DNA from: Fulvivirga imtechensis AK7
GTDB lineage: Bacteria > Bacteroidota > Bacteroidia > Cytophagales > Cyclobacteriaceae
Assembly: GCF_000331535.1 (NCBI RefSeq)
Contig: NZ_AMZN01000070.1
Coordinates: 1-64,000, forward strand
Direction of reading: 5' to 3'
DNA: 64,000 nucleotides
Shown: positions 28,228-37,796 of the stretch, piece by piece
Position numbering within the stretch: position 1 is the first letter of the stretch
Layout of the letters: every line of letters begins with the position of its first letter
Position numbers and translations under genes: made by a program
The notes under the pieces: model-generated
Databases searched by the model: none
What the model was told of the DNA's origin: nothing
The model's input: the letters and a program-made list of their open reading frames with translations, nothing else

Positions 28228-29691
28228 GTGGGAATAGTTAGCAAAACCAGTATTAAATTTTCCATTATTTTATTTGTGGGTATTGCTTTGGGCTATATCA
28301 ATACGGTATTGATATTTCCAAATGTCCTAACCGAGGAAGAGTTCGGACTGACAAGAATCCTGATGTCTGCTTCTGCAGTGATAGCACAGCTAGCCCAGCT
28401 TGGTTCTCCCAATATAATTGTTCACTTTCACCCTCATTTAAAGGGAGATAAGAAAAATATCACTTTGTCCATTGGACTCCTCATCTCATTGGTAGGCCTC
28501 TTTTTGGCACTGGTCTTTCTTCTAATTTTCGACAATTACGTTATTTCGCTCTATCAAGAAAAATCAGAACTTTTTGCACGATATTTTTACCTGCTACTAC
28601 CTTATATAACCTCATTAATTTTTTATAACCTTTTTGATGCCTATCTAAGAGTGGTCTTCAAAAACAATGTCTCTGCTTTTCTTAATTTTATTCTGCTTCG
28701 TATTCTATGGCTAGCAGTTGTAGGGCTCTATTATTTTGAGTATTTAAGCACTGCCTCTTTTATAAAAGTGTACGTTGCGTGTCAATTTTTCATAGCACTC
28801 ACAGCATTAGGGTATATAATTCACCTTCGTAAATTGCATATCTCTTTCCGGTTTAATCGAGAACGATTTCAGCTCCTTAAGAAAATGTATCACTTTGGTG
28901 TTTTCACAATCATCAGTGGTATATCTATATTTCTGATCAATCGTATCGATATACTTATGGTAGGAAAATATGTCGGACTTGAGGGTGTTGCTATATATTC
29001 GATAGCATTCTACATTAGCTCAGTTATTATGGTGCCAGCCCAATCCATATCAAGAACCGCCATTGTGTTGGCGGCCAATGCAGCCAAAAATAACGATTTA
29101 AAAACAGTGGCTAGCTTATACAAAAAAACCGCGCTTAATCAATTGCTTTTCTGTTCGATAATATTTATTCTGATTGTAATCAATTACAAAAATTTGATGT
29201 ACTTTCTACCCGTAATATACCGCGACAGCTTCTTAATATTCTTACTACTTGGGCTTGCAAAGGTAGTAGAGACTGGATTCGGCATCAACGGAGGTATAAT
29301 CATTAATAGCAAGTATTTTAGAGTCGATACATTTCTCTCTATTATTTTGTTATTACTTACTGTTGCATCCAACCTATATTTTATTCCCTCCTTCGGTATA
29401 CAAGGAGCTGCAACGGCCACAATGATTTCAATAGTTATATTCAATGTATTGCGGTACCTCTTCCTCAAGATAAAACTAAATCTTGACCCTTTTACATGGC
29501 AATATTTAGGGGTTATATTTATATTGAGTGGATCGGCAACTTTAACTTACATCGTCCCTTCTTTATCTTCTGTATGGACAGATATGATCACGCGGAGCAT
29601 TCTCTTTTTAATACTCTCTGTACCGACCATATACCTACTTAAGCTATCTCCTGAACTTAACAAATTAGTCAATAACGTCCTACCTCTTTAA
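28228..29691 (+). CDS. Wzx-like polysaccharide flippase
   Basis: A 487-residue membrane protein with about 12-14 helices, of the oligosaccharide flippase (MVF/MATE-like) superfamily. The N-terminus gives KTSIKFSIILFVGIALGYIN and TEEEFGLTRILMSASAVIAQLAQLGS, and the middle FGVFTIISGISIFLINRIDILMVG, all expected for Wzx. It would move an undecaprenyl-linked repeat unit across the inner membrane. The start codon is GTG. It follows the GT4 gene after 85 bp. Confidence 0.88.
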   Translation: MGIVSKTSIKFSIILFVGIALGYINTVLIFPNVLTEEEFGLTRILMSASAVIAQLAQLGSPNIIVHFHPHLKGDKKNITLSIGLLISLVGLFLALVFLLIFDNYVISLYQEKSELFARYFYLLLPYITSLIFYNLFDAYLRVVFKNNVSAFLNFILLRILWLAVVGLYYFEYLSTASFIKVYVACQFFIALTALGYIIHLRKLHISFRFNRERFQLLKKMYHFGVFTIISGISIFLINRIDILMVGKYVGLEGVAIYSIAFYISSVIMVPAQSISRTAIVLAANAAKNNDLKTVASLYKKTALNQLLFCSIIFILIVINYKNLMYFLPVIYRDSFLIFLLLGLAKVVETGFGINGGIIINSKYFRVDTFLSIILLLLTVASNLYFIPSFGIQGAATATMISIVIFNVLRYLFLKIKLNLDPFTWQYLGVIFILSGSATLTYIVPSLSSVWTDMITRSILFLILSVPTIYLLKLSPELNKLVNNVLPL

Positions 29692-29760
29692 AGTAGCTAG
29701 AAATTATTAGTATGTCGAGTGTTAATTATAATTAAACGAAAAGAACAAGATTAGACCTGG

Positions 29761-30870
29761 CTAAAGCATGTTTGACACTACACTAGCAAGTGTCCTAACA
29801 ACATATTCAATCTCTTCATCCGTCAACTCAGGAAACACCGGCAACGAAAGCACTGAAATCGCAGCGTTGCTTGAAACAGGGAACATGTCATCGGACAGCC
29901 CTAAGTGACCATAGGCTTCCAACTGATGTAGCGCCTTCGGATAATGTATGGCTGTGCTTATTCCCGCGTCCAGAAGGTATTGCTGAAAGACATCACGCTT
30001 TGATAGCTGTACAACATACATATGATAAACATGGCTGCGTGGCCCAGTTACCACAGGAGGTTTTATATTAGTGTTTCTTAGTGCATCGGAGTACTTACCG
30101 GCTGTTCTTGTTCTTATCAGGTTCCACTGATCCAGGTATTTTAGTTTAACATCTAAAATGGCTGCCTGTATAACATCCAGTCTGCTGTTCCTTCCTTCAA
30201 TCAGATGCGTATCTCGCCTTGGCTGCCCATGATTGGCAAGCAATCTAACCTTTTCGGCCAGGGCTGTATCGTTAGTAGTTATTGCTCCCCCATCTCCGTA
30301 GGCTCCTAAATTTTTAGTAGGGTAAAAGCTAAATGCCGCGGCATGGCCTAGTGTACCTACTTTTCTGCCTTTATACGTACCACCTGGTGCCTGGGCACAA
30401 TCTTCTATTACTTTAATATTGTACCTGTCAGCAATAGCCATTATTTCATCCATACGGCATGGCAGCCCATAGAGATGTACTGCAATAACTGCTTTTGTTC
30501 TTGGTGTGATGGCCTCCTTTACCTTCTCCGGATCAATAGTCAGTTCACCTGGTAGTACATCTACAAATATTGCTTTACCTCCAACAGTAGTTACAGCTTC
30601 TGCATCAGATATCCAGGTAAAATCAGGAACAATTACTTCATCGGCTGGTCCTATATTCCAACCCCTTAATATTAACTCAAGTGCATCGGTGCCACTACCG
30701 CAACTGATACAGTAATCCGAGCCTGTGTAATTGGCAAATTTCTGCTCAAAACTATTAACCCGCTCCCCGCCAATAAACCACCCACTGCTCAATACCTGCT
30801 CAATCGCATCATCTATTTCCCTTTTAAGTCGGGTATATTGTCGCGCCACGTCTAAGAAAGGAATTTTCAT
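29761..30870 (-). CDS. DegT/DnrJ/EryC1/StrS-family sugar aminotransferase
   Basis: A 369-residue PLP-dependent enzyme that transaminates a nucleotide-keto-sugar. Seen: IPFLDVARQYTRLKREIDDA at the start, CISCGSGTDALELILRG (about 54-70), VIEDCAQAPGGTYKGRKVG (about 154-172), SFYPTKNLGAYGDGGAI with the PLP Lys (about 180-196), and NSRLDVIQAAILDVKL (about 227). HYPKALHQLEAY is a usual C-terminal signature. Its start overlaps the stop of the GT4 gene at 30867 by 4 bp. The product sugar is probably part of the surface polysaccharide. Confidence 0.92.
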   Translation of the reverse strand: MKIPFLDVARQYTRLKREIDDAIEQVLSSGWFIGGERVNSFEQKFANYTGSDYCISCGSGTDALELILRGWNIGPADEVIVPDFTWISDAEAVTTVGGKAIFVDVLPGELTIDPEKVKEAITPRTKAVIAVHLYGLPCRMDEIMAIADRYNIKVIEDCAQAPGGTYKGRKVGTLGHAAAFSFYPTKNLGAYGDGGAITTNDTALAEKVRLLANHGQPRRDTHLIEGRNSRLDVIQAAILDVKLKYLDQWNLIRTRTAGKYSDALRNTNIKPPVVTGPRSHVYHMYVVQLSKRDVFQQYLLDAGISTAIHYPKALHQLEAYGHLGLSDDMFPVSSNAAISVLSLPVFPELTDEEIEYVVRTLASVVSNML

Positions 30871-32129
30871 AGGGTTTGTAGAATATGGGATAGTTTTTGT
30901 GTCAACTGTATTCGCGAGAAGGCCTCAATATTTTGATTCCTGTTAAATTCCTTTGCTTCAAACATAGTGTAAATAGCTCTAATAGCACCTTTTATTCCCT
31001 CAACATCTCCAGCCTCACAAACAAACCCCGAACCGGTGCTTTGAATGATATCGACAGAATCTCCCGCCGGGCCTATGTACAAGATGGGCCTCTGTGCTGC
31101 TAAATATTCAAACAACTTGCCGGGAATATTGCCTTTCATATCCCGAAAAGGCAGTAACAATAAGCCTGCAGACGTTCTGTATAGATCAAACACCTCGCTA
31201 TGAGCTACATAGGGTTTAAAACTTACTACCTTTTTAATGGCTTCATCTGCAGCTATGTAATCTCTTAATGTAGCGTTAACGTTACCAATGAATTCTACCT
31301 GAATATCATAATCTTCTTGTTCTATCAATGCTGCTACAGCCCTAAGCAGAGGTCTGGGATCTCGTAATTCATCCACCACTCCCACGTGTCTGATCACAAA
31401 ATTTTCAGGCATTACGTCCGTTGTAGTACTAAATTCTGCCGGATCATATCCATTAGTTATCACCTCTACTTTCCTGCCTCCAATTTGGGCCAGCTCATTG
31501 GCGTAGATACGACTAGCGGCTATAACGACATCTGCCTTTTTCAAAACTTTTCGCTCTAATATCTTATGGAGTCTCCGTACGGGTTGCGAGAGATAAAAGC
31601 TTTCATACATCACCCAGGTGGTCCATGTATCTCTAAAATCCGCTACCCAACTGACTCCCAACTTTCTTTTTAGCTTTAAGCCAATCAAATGCATACTATG
31701 CGGCGGTCCGGTAGTAATAACTACATCAATACCATTGGCTATAATCAGGTCTTGCAGTATCCTGCTGGCAGGTCTAACCCAAAACACACGGGGATCAGGA
31801 ATAAACAAATTTCCCCTGATCCATAGCAGTAGTTTTCCAAAAAAACCCGCCTTTTTATTGATCAGATCACTCTGCTGATTGCTTTTTTCAGCTTTTATCC
31901 TTTTAAAAAGGCGGTATGGTTCCCATATTGGCAACTTGATTATTTCTGTATCAGGAGATATTTCTGCCTCCAGGCTAAGATCTTTAACATCAAAAGAAGG
32001 ATTTTCGGGAGTAAAGACAATTGGTTGCCAACCAAACTCAGGTAAGTATTTCACAAACTTCAACCACCGCTGCACACCACTACCTCCGCTGGGCGGCCAG
32101 TAATAAGTAATGACCAAAACTTTCTTCAT
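30867..32129 (-). CDS. Glycosyltransferase family 4 (second)
   Basis: A 420-residue GT-B glycosyltransferase. The N-terminus MKKVLVITYYWPPSGGSGVQRW is the typical GT4 opening with a glycine loop; ITTGPPHSMHLIGLKLK and VSWVADFRDTWT follow, and in the C-terminal half RHVGVVDELRDPRPLLRAV and LLPFRDMKGNIPGKLFEYLAAQRP mark the donor site. I take the ATG at 32129; the longer frame to 32198 adds a stretch with no homology look. It is co-transcribed with the DegT aminotransferase gene. Confidence 0.88.
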   Translation of the reverse strand: MKKVLVITYYWPPSGGSGVQRWLKFVKYLPEFGWQPIVFTPENPSFDVKDLSLEAEISPDTEIIKLPIWEPYRLFKRIKAEKSNQQSDLINKKAGFFGKLLLWIRGNLFIPDPRVFWVRPASRILQDLIIANGIDVVITTGPPHSMHLIGLKLKRKLGVSWVADFRDTWTTWVMYESFYLSQPVRRLHKILERKVLKKADVVIAASRIYANELAQIGGRKVEVITNGYDPAEFSTTTDVMPENFVIRHVGVVDELRDPRPLLRAVAALIEQEDYDIQVEFIGNVNATLRDYIAADEAIKKVVSFKPYVAHSEVFDLYRTSAGLLLLPFRDMKGNIPGKLFEYLAAQRPILYIGPAGDSVDIIQSTGSGFVCEAGDVEGIKGAIRAIYTMFEAKEFNRNQNIEAFSRIQLTQKLSHILQTL

Positions 32130-32306
32130 CGCCACAAATATAACAACCCCGGCAAGAGCAACATTCATTATCTTTAAAACTACCATATCAAATGTCAAAA
32201 ATTATGTATTTCGGTAAACCATATTTTTCCGTTCTTTTATATACACCATTACCAGAAAATGAAACATATGCTATAATATCTGTAAACCAGACCTCCTATT
32301 TTTATC

Positions 32307-32540
32307 ATGAAAACAAATTGATTATAAATAATCTAAGGTAGTCAGCTTTATCACCTCAAATGCTGACGGTGAAAAACAAACCATAAAAGGAGGAGCGCCC
32401 GAAACTGTATACTCAGGCTGCCCACAGTCTTATGCACGCCCCACCATTGATGACTGCTCCTTTCCGGGATCATGGTTACAAACTCCGGTCCTGGCAGAAA
32501 TACAAATAACGAGCAGGATAGAGAAGAACAAGGTTCATAG
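32307..32540 (+). pseudogene. Decayed lanthipeptide-like precursor gene
   Basis: Reading across three frames restores a paralogue of the precursor at 32697. From ATG at 32307, one extra base in the AAA run and one near 32336 restore a leader like MKTKLIINNLKVVSF. The open frame then gives ITSNADGEKQTIKGG and a core APETVYSGCPQSYARPTIDD and CSFPG. After CSFPG, a shift of one frame gives GPGRNTNNEQ (to about 32516), identical to the tail of the intact copy, with a stop at 32540. At least three small indels have destroyed the gene. The adjacency and shared CSFPG / GPGRNTNNEQ blocks indicate a local duplication. Confidence 0.7.
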
Positions 32541-32696
32541 AGACTATTGAGAAAAAATCCATTTAATGGCCTAGAATATAAGAAGAGTACATTTTTGACA
32601 CCATAATACCAGAAGCTGGAACACCTGTTATAACCAACGTATTAATTGTTTTTCTTAAATTTGATTAACAATCAACTAACCTAATCCCCTAAACCT

Positions 32697-32966
32697 ATGA
32701 AAAAGTCTAAGCTTATTATAAGTGATCTGAAAGTGCAAAGCTTTGTCACTTCCCTTGATTCAGCCAGAGAAAAAACTGTAAAAGGTGGTATATCAGGTTC
32801 TGTTTGTACCATTTGTGACTGGACTAATAACTGTTCCCCTCCTACTGAAAACTGCTTCACCGCTGATACCTGCTCTTTCCCCGGCGTGATTTGTAACACT
32901 AATCCGGGACCGGGAAGAAATACCAACAATGAACAAGTGGGAAACCAACAGGCAGGCACCAAGTAA
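32697..32966 (+). CDS. Lanthipeptide-like (pinensin-type leader) precursor peptide 1
   Basis: An 89-residue peptide. The leader, about 31 residues, has a basic start, KLIISDLKVQSFVTSLD and ends TVKGG, close to the leader of pinensin-family class I lanthipeptide precursors of Bacteroidota. The core is rich in Ser, Thr and Cys (six Cys, residues about 37-75: SVCTICDW, NNC, ENC, DTC, VIC), as expected for dehydration and thioether rings, and ends in a long non-Cys tail (GPGRNTNNEQ...). It would be cut after GG. No LanB, LanC or exporter gene is near, so maturation would have to be in trans. TAAATTTG at 32656-32663 is a candidate -7 box. It may instead be a Cys-rich peptide of another RiPP class. 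Confidence 0.7.
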   Translation: MKKSKLIISDLKVQSFVTSLDSAREKTVKGGISGSVCTICDWTNNCSPPTENCFTADTCSFPGVICNTNPGPGRNTNNEQVGNQQAGTK

Positions 32967-32991
32967 GCAGTATTTAAGACAGGATGTAAAT

Positions 32992-33038
32992 AGCATGGCG
33001 GGATACAGGGTCTTGGCTGGGGTATCCTTTCCATGCTT
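32992..33038 (+). terminator. Hairpin between precursor 1 and the hybrid sensor kinase
   Basis: AGCATGG-C-GGGATAC (32992-33006) pairs with GTATCC-TT-TCCATGCT (33022-33038) with small bulges. There is only a weak U-rich tail (TTAATAATTCTTT), so it may act as a partial terminator or a processing/stability element between the precursor and the kinase gene. Confidence 0.5.
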
Positions 33039-33131
33039 AATAATTCTTTGAATAAACCTGTGACCGATTTTTTGTAATTTAATAAGTGAGAAGCCGTTTT
33101 TAAACAGCATATTCACAAACCACTCAGATAG

Positions 33132-36100
33132 ATGCTACTGAGATTGATCCTCATATTCTTCACCTGTATTTACAGTTCTACTGCCACGGCAGTCATTTCC
33201 CTACAACCTCAAAATACATACGGACTACCACACATTCAAAACTACCTGCCAGCAGACCATCAGGGGCATCCACAGTCATGGTGGATAACGCAGTCCCGGG
33301 AAGGGCTCATGTATTTTGCCAATAATATGGGGGTGTTGGAATTCGATGGGGTTTCGTGGCGCACCTTGGCTTTACCCGATCAAAAAAGGGCCATAAATGT
33401 CGCTATTGATCATGAAAATAATATTTATACCACCACTATTGACGACTTTGGACGTTTCATTAGTGACTCCAAAGGGAAACTGGTCTACAAATCTCTATTT
33501 GCCGACATAAAAGCCTCATATAGTGATTTTGGGTGGATGATTGACACCTGGACTACCGATGACGGAGTCTATTTTATTTCAGCCAAGTATATTTTTCTTC
33601 TTAACAGATACGGTGAATATCGAGTATGGGGTGCGGAAAAACAATCATTCTACAAATCCTTTTTAGTTAACGATCAACTGTATGTACTCAAATCCGGAGA
33701 AGGCTTACAAATCATAAAAAACAATGTACTCATACCACTTTCCGGTACCGATATTTTCTCTAAAGACAAATCATTGGTTTTGTTTAGCGAGGATGGCAAA
33801 TCACTGGTCATTGGCAGGGAAAATGGCAACTTCTATAAATACCATAATAGCCAGTTAGTGCATCTCTTTAACCTCAATACCAATTACAAAGTCAATGCTT
33901 CATTTCAATCTCTGGCCGTGCTGCAAAATGACTTGTGGGCCTTAGCTACAGATCAAGGCATTGTTTTATTTAATAGTGATGGCAATGTTAAGCAGGTACT
34001 TAACGGAGGCGCTGGTTTGCCTGGTTCACTGATTACCGGTCTTTTTTTAGATCGAGACAAAATTTTATGGGCTGTACTTGACAATGGTATCTCCAAAATT
34101 CATACCTCATCTCCCTATACATTCTTTGATAAAAAATCAGGAATAAGCGAAACGGCTATGGAGATAATACAGCATCAGGGTATAATATACTGTGCCACTA
34201 CCGAAGGTCTTCTTTACCTGAACTGCCAGTCGGAAAAAAACACTTTTCATAAGATTCCCGGTTTAAAAACACCTGTATGGGATCTGCATTCTGATGGAGA
34301 AATATTATTAGCGGCAACTTCAGAAGGTCTTTTTCAAATTAAAAATAATAAAGCCCATCCTGTGGAAGCATACACAAACAATGCGTTTGTGATTCACCCA
34401 TCCATGCTGGATCCGAAAATCTTTTTTATCGGTGGCAGCTTTGGACTTATTGTATTAAAACACACCGATAAGGATACCTGGGAAAGGTCAGGCGATATAA
34501 CCATTAGCAAAACGGCTGATACCTTTTTTTGGCTTTATGAAGAATATCCGGGAAGGCTTTGGGCTAGCGGATGGACAGGAGGTTTATATGCGCTAACGTT
34601 TAATAGAGGTTGCACTACAAACCGGGAAGACTGCCTTCGCCCTACTATTGAAAGCTATACGATCCGTAACGGGCTTGAGCGCGGCCAGGAAAATCAGATG
34701 TTTCGAGTTAAAAACCACCTCGTATTTGCTTCCAGCAGTAAAATACTAAGATTCAATAAGGAACAGAATCGCTTTCACCCGGACCAATCATTTAATGGCA
34801 TTCCTTTAGATTCCACATCATTGATCCTCGCTCTTAAAGAGCTGCAAAATGGGCAGGTGATAGTCTGCTCCGCTTCTCCTGATGAATGTTTTTTAGGCAC
34901 ACCGGATGAGAATGGAAAATATCACTGGGATAGTGATTATTTCTTTCGGCTTGTCAACAGCCCTATCTACGATATTTACAGTGACGGTTATCACATATGG
35001 ATGTCAGGGGCAAATGGAGTGGCACATTACGACATGCAAAAAGAGGTGCCGAAGGATGCAAATTTTAATACACTTATCCGTAAGGTAAGCATTAATAGTG
35101 ATTCTACTCTATTCTTTGGACAGGATCTTAATTATCAACCGCCAATACTAAGCTATGGCATAAACAAATTGCGGCTGGAGTTTTCCGCCACCACTTATAC
35201 CGACCATTATTCCACTCAATTTAGTTATTGGCTGGAAGGGCTAGATGATGAATGGTCTGACTGGACAATTGAAAACCAAAAAGACTATACTCATCTTCCG
35301 GAAGGCGACTACACCTTTTACGTAAAAGCCAAAAATGTATATGGATCCATAGGATCAACAGACATGTATTCCTTTACAATATTGCCACCCTGGTACCGTA
35401 CCTTGTGGGCGTATATTTCCTATGTAGTAATTGTCTCTTTCATGATTTTCGGAATTGTTAAATGGAGATCACAACAGCTCGAAAAGGATAAAAAGAAATT
35501 AGAAAATATCATTCAGGTACGCACAGCGGAACTGGCCAGGAAGAATGAACAGCTTAAGGAGCTGGACCAGATGAAATCCAGATTCTTCGCCAATATTTCT
35601 CACGAATTCCGAACTCCACTTACACTCATATTAGGGCCATTGGAGCAATTTTTGGCAGATCGTGACGTCAGTTCTGCTGACTACCTTCGATGGCAGGTGA
35701 TGACCAAAAATGCAAAGAGGCTTCAACAACTCATCAACCAGCTATTGGACCTTTCAAAGCTTGAAAGTGGCAAGCTAACGCTACATTTAAAAAAAGGAGA
35801 TGTTTTTCGATTTGTAAAAGCAATAGCAGCCAGCTTTTCCTCAATGGGCCAAAGCAATAGGATCCAATACACACAAAACATACCAGATGAAAGCATACTT
35901 GCTTATTTTGATCCTGACAAGCTGGAAAAAATAATCAGCAATCTTCTTTCTAATGCCTTCAAATTTACTGAGAGCTATGGAAAGGTGATCATCGAAGCGT
36001 ATGTGTCGTCTTCCCAACAGGAAATGCAGCCTGGCAGCAGCAAAAATAACGCTAAGGAGCATGGTTGGCTTCATATTCACGTACAGGATACGGGAAAAGG

Positions 36101-37211
36101 TATAAAAGCGCACCACCTTTCAAAGCTTTTCGATCGCTTTTACCAGGCCGATGACTCCGACACCAGAGAGAAAGAAGGCAGTGGCATTGGTCTGGCGCTA
36201 GTAAAAGAGCTGGTTGATCTTCATGGAGGAACAGTAGAGGTAGAAAGTGAGGAAAATATTGGCACTATTTTCAAAATAGCCCTGCCAATTGGCAAAAAAT
36301 ATTTTACCGAGGAACAGGTATCAGAAGAACTGCATAACGCGTATGAAGCAACTGCGGCTTTAACAGAAGAAATTACTGAGGACATTTCCATAGAAACCGG
36401 AGAGAAACTATTGCCTCTGGTACTCATAGTTGAAGACAATATCGATCTGAGAAATTATGTTAAAGAATGCCTTGGCCATGAGTATACCTATGTAGAAGCT
36501 ATGAATGGAGCAGAAGGTTTAAAAAAGGCTCAAAAACACATGCCTGATCTGATCATTACAGACCTGATGATGCCAGGCATGGGCGGCACAGCTCTTTGTA
36601 AAAAGATCAAATCTGACGGGCTATTAGGCCATATACCCGTGATTATGCTTACCGCCAAATCTGGTGTTGGAGAAAAAGTAGATGGTTTAAAAACCGGGGC
36701 CGATGACTATATAACCAAGCCTTTTAATGTAGAAGAATTGAAAGTGCGTGTAAAAAACCTAATGGAGCAACGAAAAATGCTTCGTGAGAGGTATCAGAAA
36801 GAGATTCGCGTACTGCCGGGAAATGTTACTGTTAATTCCATGGATGAGCAATTCCTGAAAAAAGCGCTGGCGGTAGTAGAGAGAAGCATGTCGGATCCTG
36901 ATTTTGGTATTGACCATCTACTCGATGCGCTGAATACCAGCCGTACACATCTACATCGTAAACTTAAAGCCATTACCGGCCAATCGGCTTCCGAATTCAT
37001 CAGAACGATACGGCTCAAACGTGCCGCTCAACTCCTGGAAAAAGATAGCAATGTTATCTCACAAATAGGCTACGAGGTAGGTTTCAATGACCACTCCTAT
37101 TTCACTAAATGCTTTAAAAAATATTTCAATATGTCCCCCTCAGAATTTGCCGCACAAGCAAAAATAAAACACCAACAAACTGAGAATAAAGGAACAAAAA
37201 CAACCGACTAA
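33132..37211 (+). CDS. Hybrid two-component sensor (HTCS-type) with AraC-family output domain
   Basis: A 1359-residue one-protein two-component system. A signal peptide (about 1-20) leads to a periplasmic two-component-propeller (Reg_prop) region of repeated blades, then a Y_Y_Y domain (about 680-755), a membrane helix (about 757-780) and a coiled coil. The histidine kinase follows with FFANISHEFRTPL, where the phospho-His is residue 824, SNLLSNAFKF (N box), DTGKGI (G1) and GSGIGLALVKEL. A receiver domain (acidic pair at 1101-1102, phospho-acceptor D1144 in IITDLMMPG) and an AraC-type helix-turn-helix (about 1250-1350, IGYEVGFNDHSYFTKCFKKY) end it. Such proteins usually sense glycans and switch on a nearby locus. 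Here lanthipeptide-like precursors flank it on both sides, which is unusual. Confidence 0.93.
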   Translation: MLLRLILIFFTCIYSSTATAVISLQPQNTYGLPHIQNYLPADHQGHPQSWWITQSREGLMYFANNMGVLEFDGVSWRTLALPDQKRAINVAIDHENNIYTTTIDDFGRFISDSKGKLVYKSLFADIKASYSDFGWMIDTWTTDDGVYFISAKYIFLLNRYGEYRVWGAEKQSFYKSFLVNDQLYVLKSGEGLQIIKNNVLIPLSGTDIFSKDKSLVLFSEDGKSLVIGRENGNFYKYHNSQLVHLFNLNTNYKVNASFQSLAVLQNDLWALATDQGIVLFNSDGNVKQVLNGGAGLPGSLITGLFLDRDKILWAVLDNGISKIHTSSPYTFFDKKSGISETAMEIIQHQGIIYCATTEGLLYLNCQSEKNTFHKIPGLKTPVWDLHSDGEILLAATSEGLFQIKNNKAHPVEAYTNNAFVIHPSMLDPKIFFIGGSFGLIVLKHTDKDTWERSGDITISKTADTFFWLYEEYPGRLWASGWTGGLYALTFNRGCTTNREDCLRPTIESYTIRNGLERGQENQMFRVKNHLVFASSSKILRFNKEQNRFHPDQSFNGIPLDSTSLILALKELQNGQVIVCSASPDECFLGTPDENGKYHWDSDYFFRLVNSPIYDIYSDGYHIWMSGANGVAHYDMQKEVPKDANFNTLIRKVSINSDSTLFFGQDLNYQPPILSYGINKLRLEFSATTYTDHYSTQFSYWLEGLDDEWSDWTIENQKDYTHLPEGDYTFYVKAKNVYGSIGSTDMYSFTILPPWYRTLWAYISYVVIVSFMIFGIVKWRSQQLEKDKKKLENIIQVRTAELARKNEQLKELDQMKSRFFANISHEFRTPLTLILGPLEQFLADRDVSSADYLRWQVMTKNAKRLQQLINQLLDLSKLESGKLTLHLKKGDVFRFVKAIAASFSSMGQSNRIQYTQNIPDESILAYFDPDKLEKIISNLLSNAFKFTESYGKVIIEAYVSSSQQEMQPGSSKNNAKEHGWLHIHVQDTGKGIKAHHLSKLFDRFYQADDSDTREKEGSGIGLALVKELVDLHGGTVEVESEENIGTIFKIALPIGKKYFTEEQVSEELHNAYEATAALTEEITEDISIETGEKLLPLVLIVEDNIDLRNYVKECLGHEYTYVEAMNGAEGLKKAQKHMPDLIITDLMMPGMGGTALCKKIKSDGLLGHIPVIMLTAKSGVGEKVDGLKTGADDYITKPFNVEELKVRVKNLMEQRKMLRERYQKEIRVLPGNVTVNSMDEQFLKKALAVVERSMSDPDFGIDHLLDALNTSRTHLHRKLKAITGQSASEFIRTIRLKRAAQLLEKDSNVISQIGYEVGFNDHSYFTKCFKKYFNMSPSEFAAQAKIKHQQTENKGTKTTD

Positions 37212-37449
37212 CTGAGAACCGAAAGCTGAGAACTATCAAAGGCACCTCAGTACCAGTTTTTGGAACATTACTCCAAATTAATAGGGGTGATTTATTCCAC
37301 CTTTACAAACGAAAATCATGAGTACTTTGTCTGAGTATTGAGTAGAAGAACTCCAATATTCATGACAAAACAAAATGAGATTATCTGGTCTCCTATACTA
37401 ATACTAAATCTGTGTATTAAATCTTTAAACCAACAAACCAATTAATTTT

Positions 37450-37641
37450 ATGAAAAAGAACAAATTAAACCTAGCCGAATTAAAGGTAACCAGTTTTATC
37501 CCTGCTCAGGAGCCTCTGAACACCGAGACTGTTAAGGGGGGAAGGCCTGTATCATACTATGAGCCCTGCAGTGTTGTAAACTGTACGCACGGTTGCACCA
37601 ATTATATACTTTGTGCAACCGAAATACCAAAATTCTGCTAA
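37450..37641 (+). CDS. Lanthipeptide-like (pinensin-type leader) precursor peptide 2
   Basis: A 63-residue peptide with leader KLNLAELKVTSFIPAQ ... TVKGG (about 31 residues) and a core RPVSYYEPCSVVNCTHGC ... with five Cys and a few Ser/Thr, ending in a Cys. The leader is the family signature, the core is unrelated to that of peptide 1, the usual pattern in RiPP precursor families. A perfect-stem terminator follows at 37668, so it is a separate transcript from the kinase gene 238 bp upstream. Maturation genes are absent from the window. Confidence 0.72.
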   Translation: MKKNKLNLAELKVTSFIPAQEPLNTETVKGGRPVSYYEPCSVVNCTHGCTNYILCATEIPKFC

Positions 37642-37667
37642 AAAGAAGTCTATCCCGGCTAACGCAG

Positions 37668-37708
37668 CTTACCCCACCGGTCGTGGGGTAAGTTTCATCT
37701 GTCTTTTT
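37668..37708 (+). terminator. Perfect-stem terminator after precursor 2
   Basis: CTTACCCCAC (37668-37677), loop CGGTC, GTGGGGTAAG (37683-37692): a 10-bp perfect GC-rich stem, followed by TTTCATCTGTCTTTTT. It directly follows the precursor gene. Confidence 0.85.
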
Positions 37709-37796
37709 ATACCTCCCAGAAATACTAAAAATAATTTCATAGCCTTCGCAACCTTTGATCAAAATTGGTTGTCTTAGTATTAAATATCATAATTCC

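Noticed and set aside
32681-33116. Minus-strand frames of 117 and 107 residues opposite precursor 1
   Set aside because: They are shadows of the precursor gene and its hairpin, without domain signs or suitable starts.
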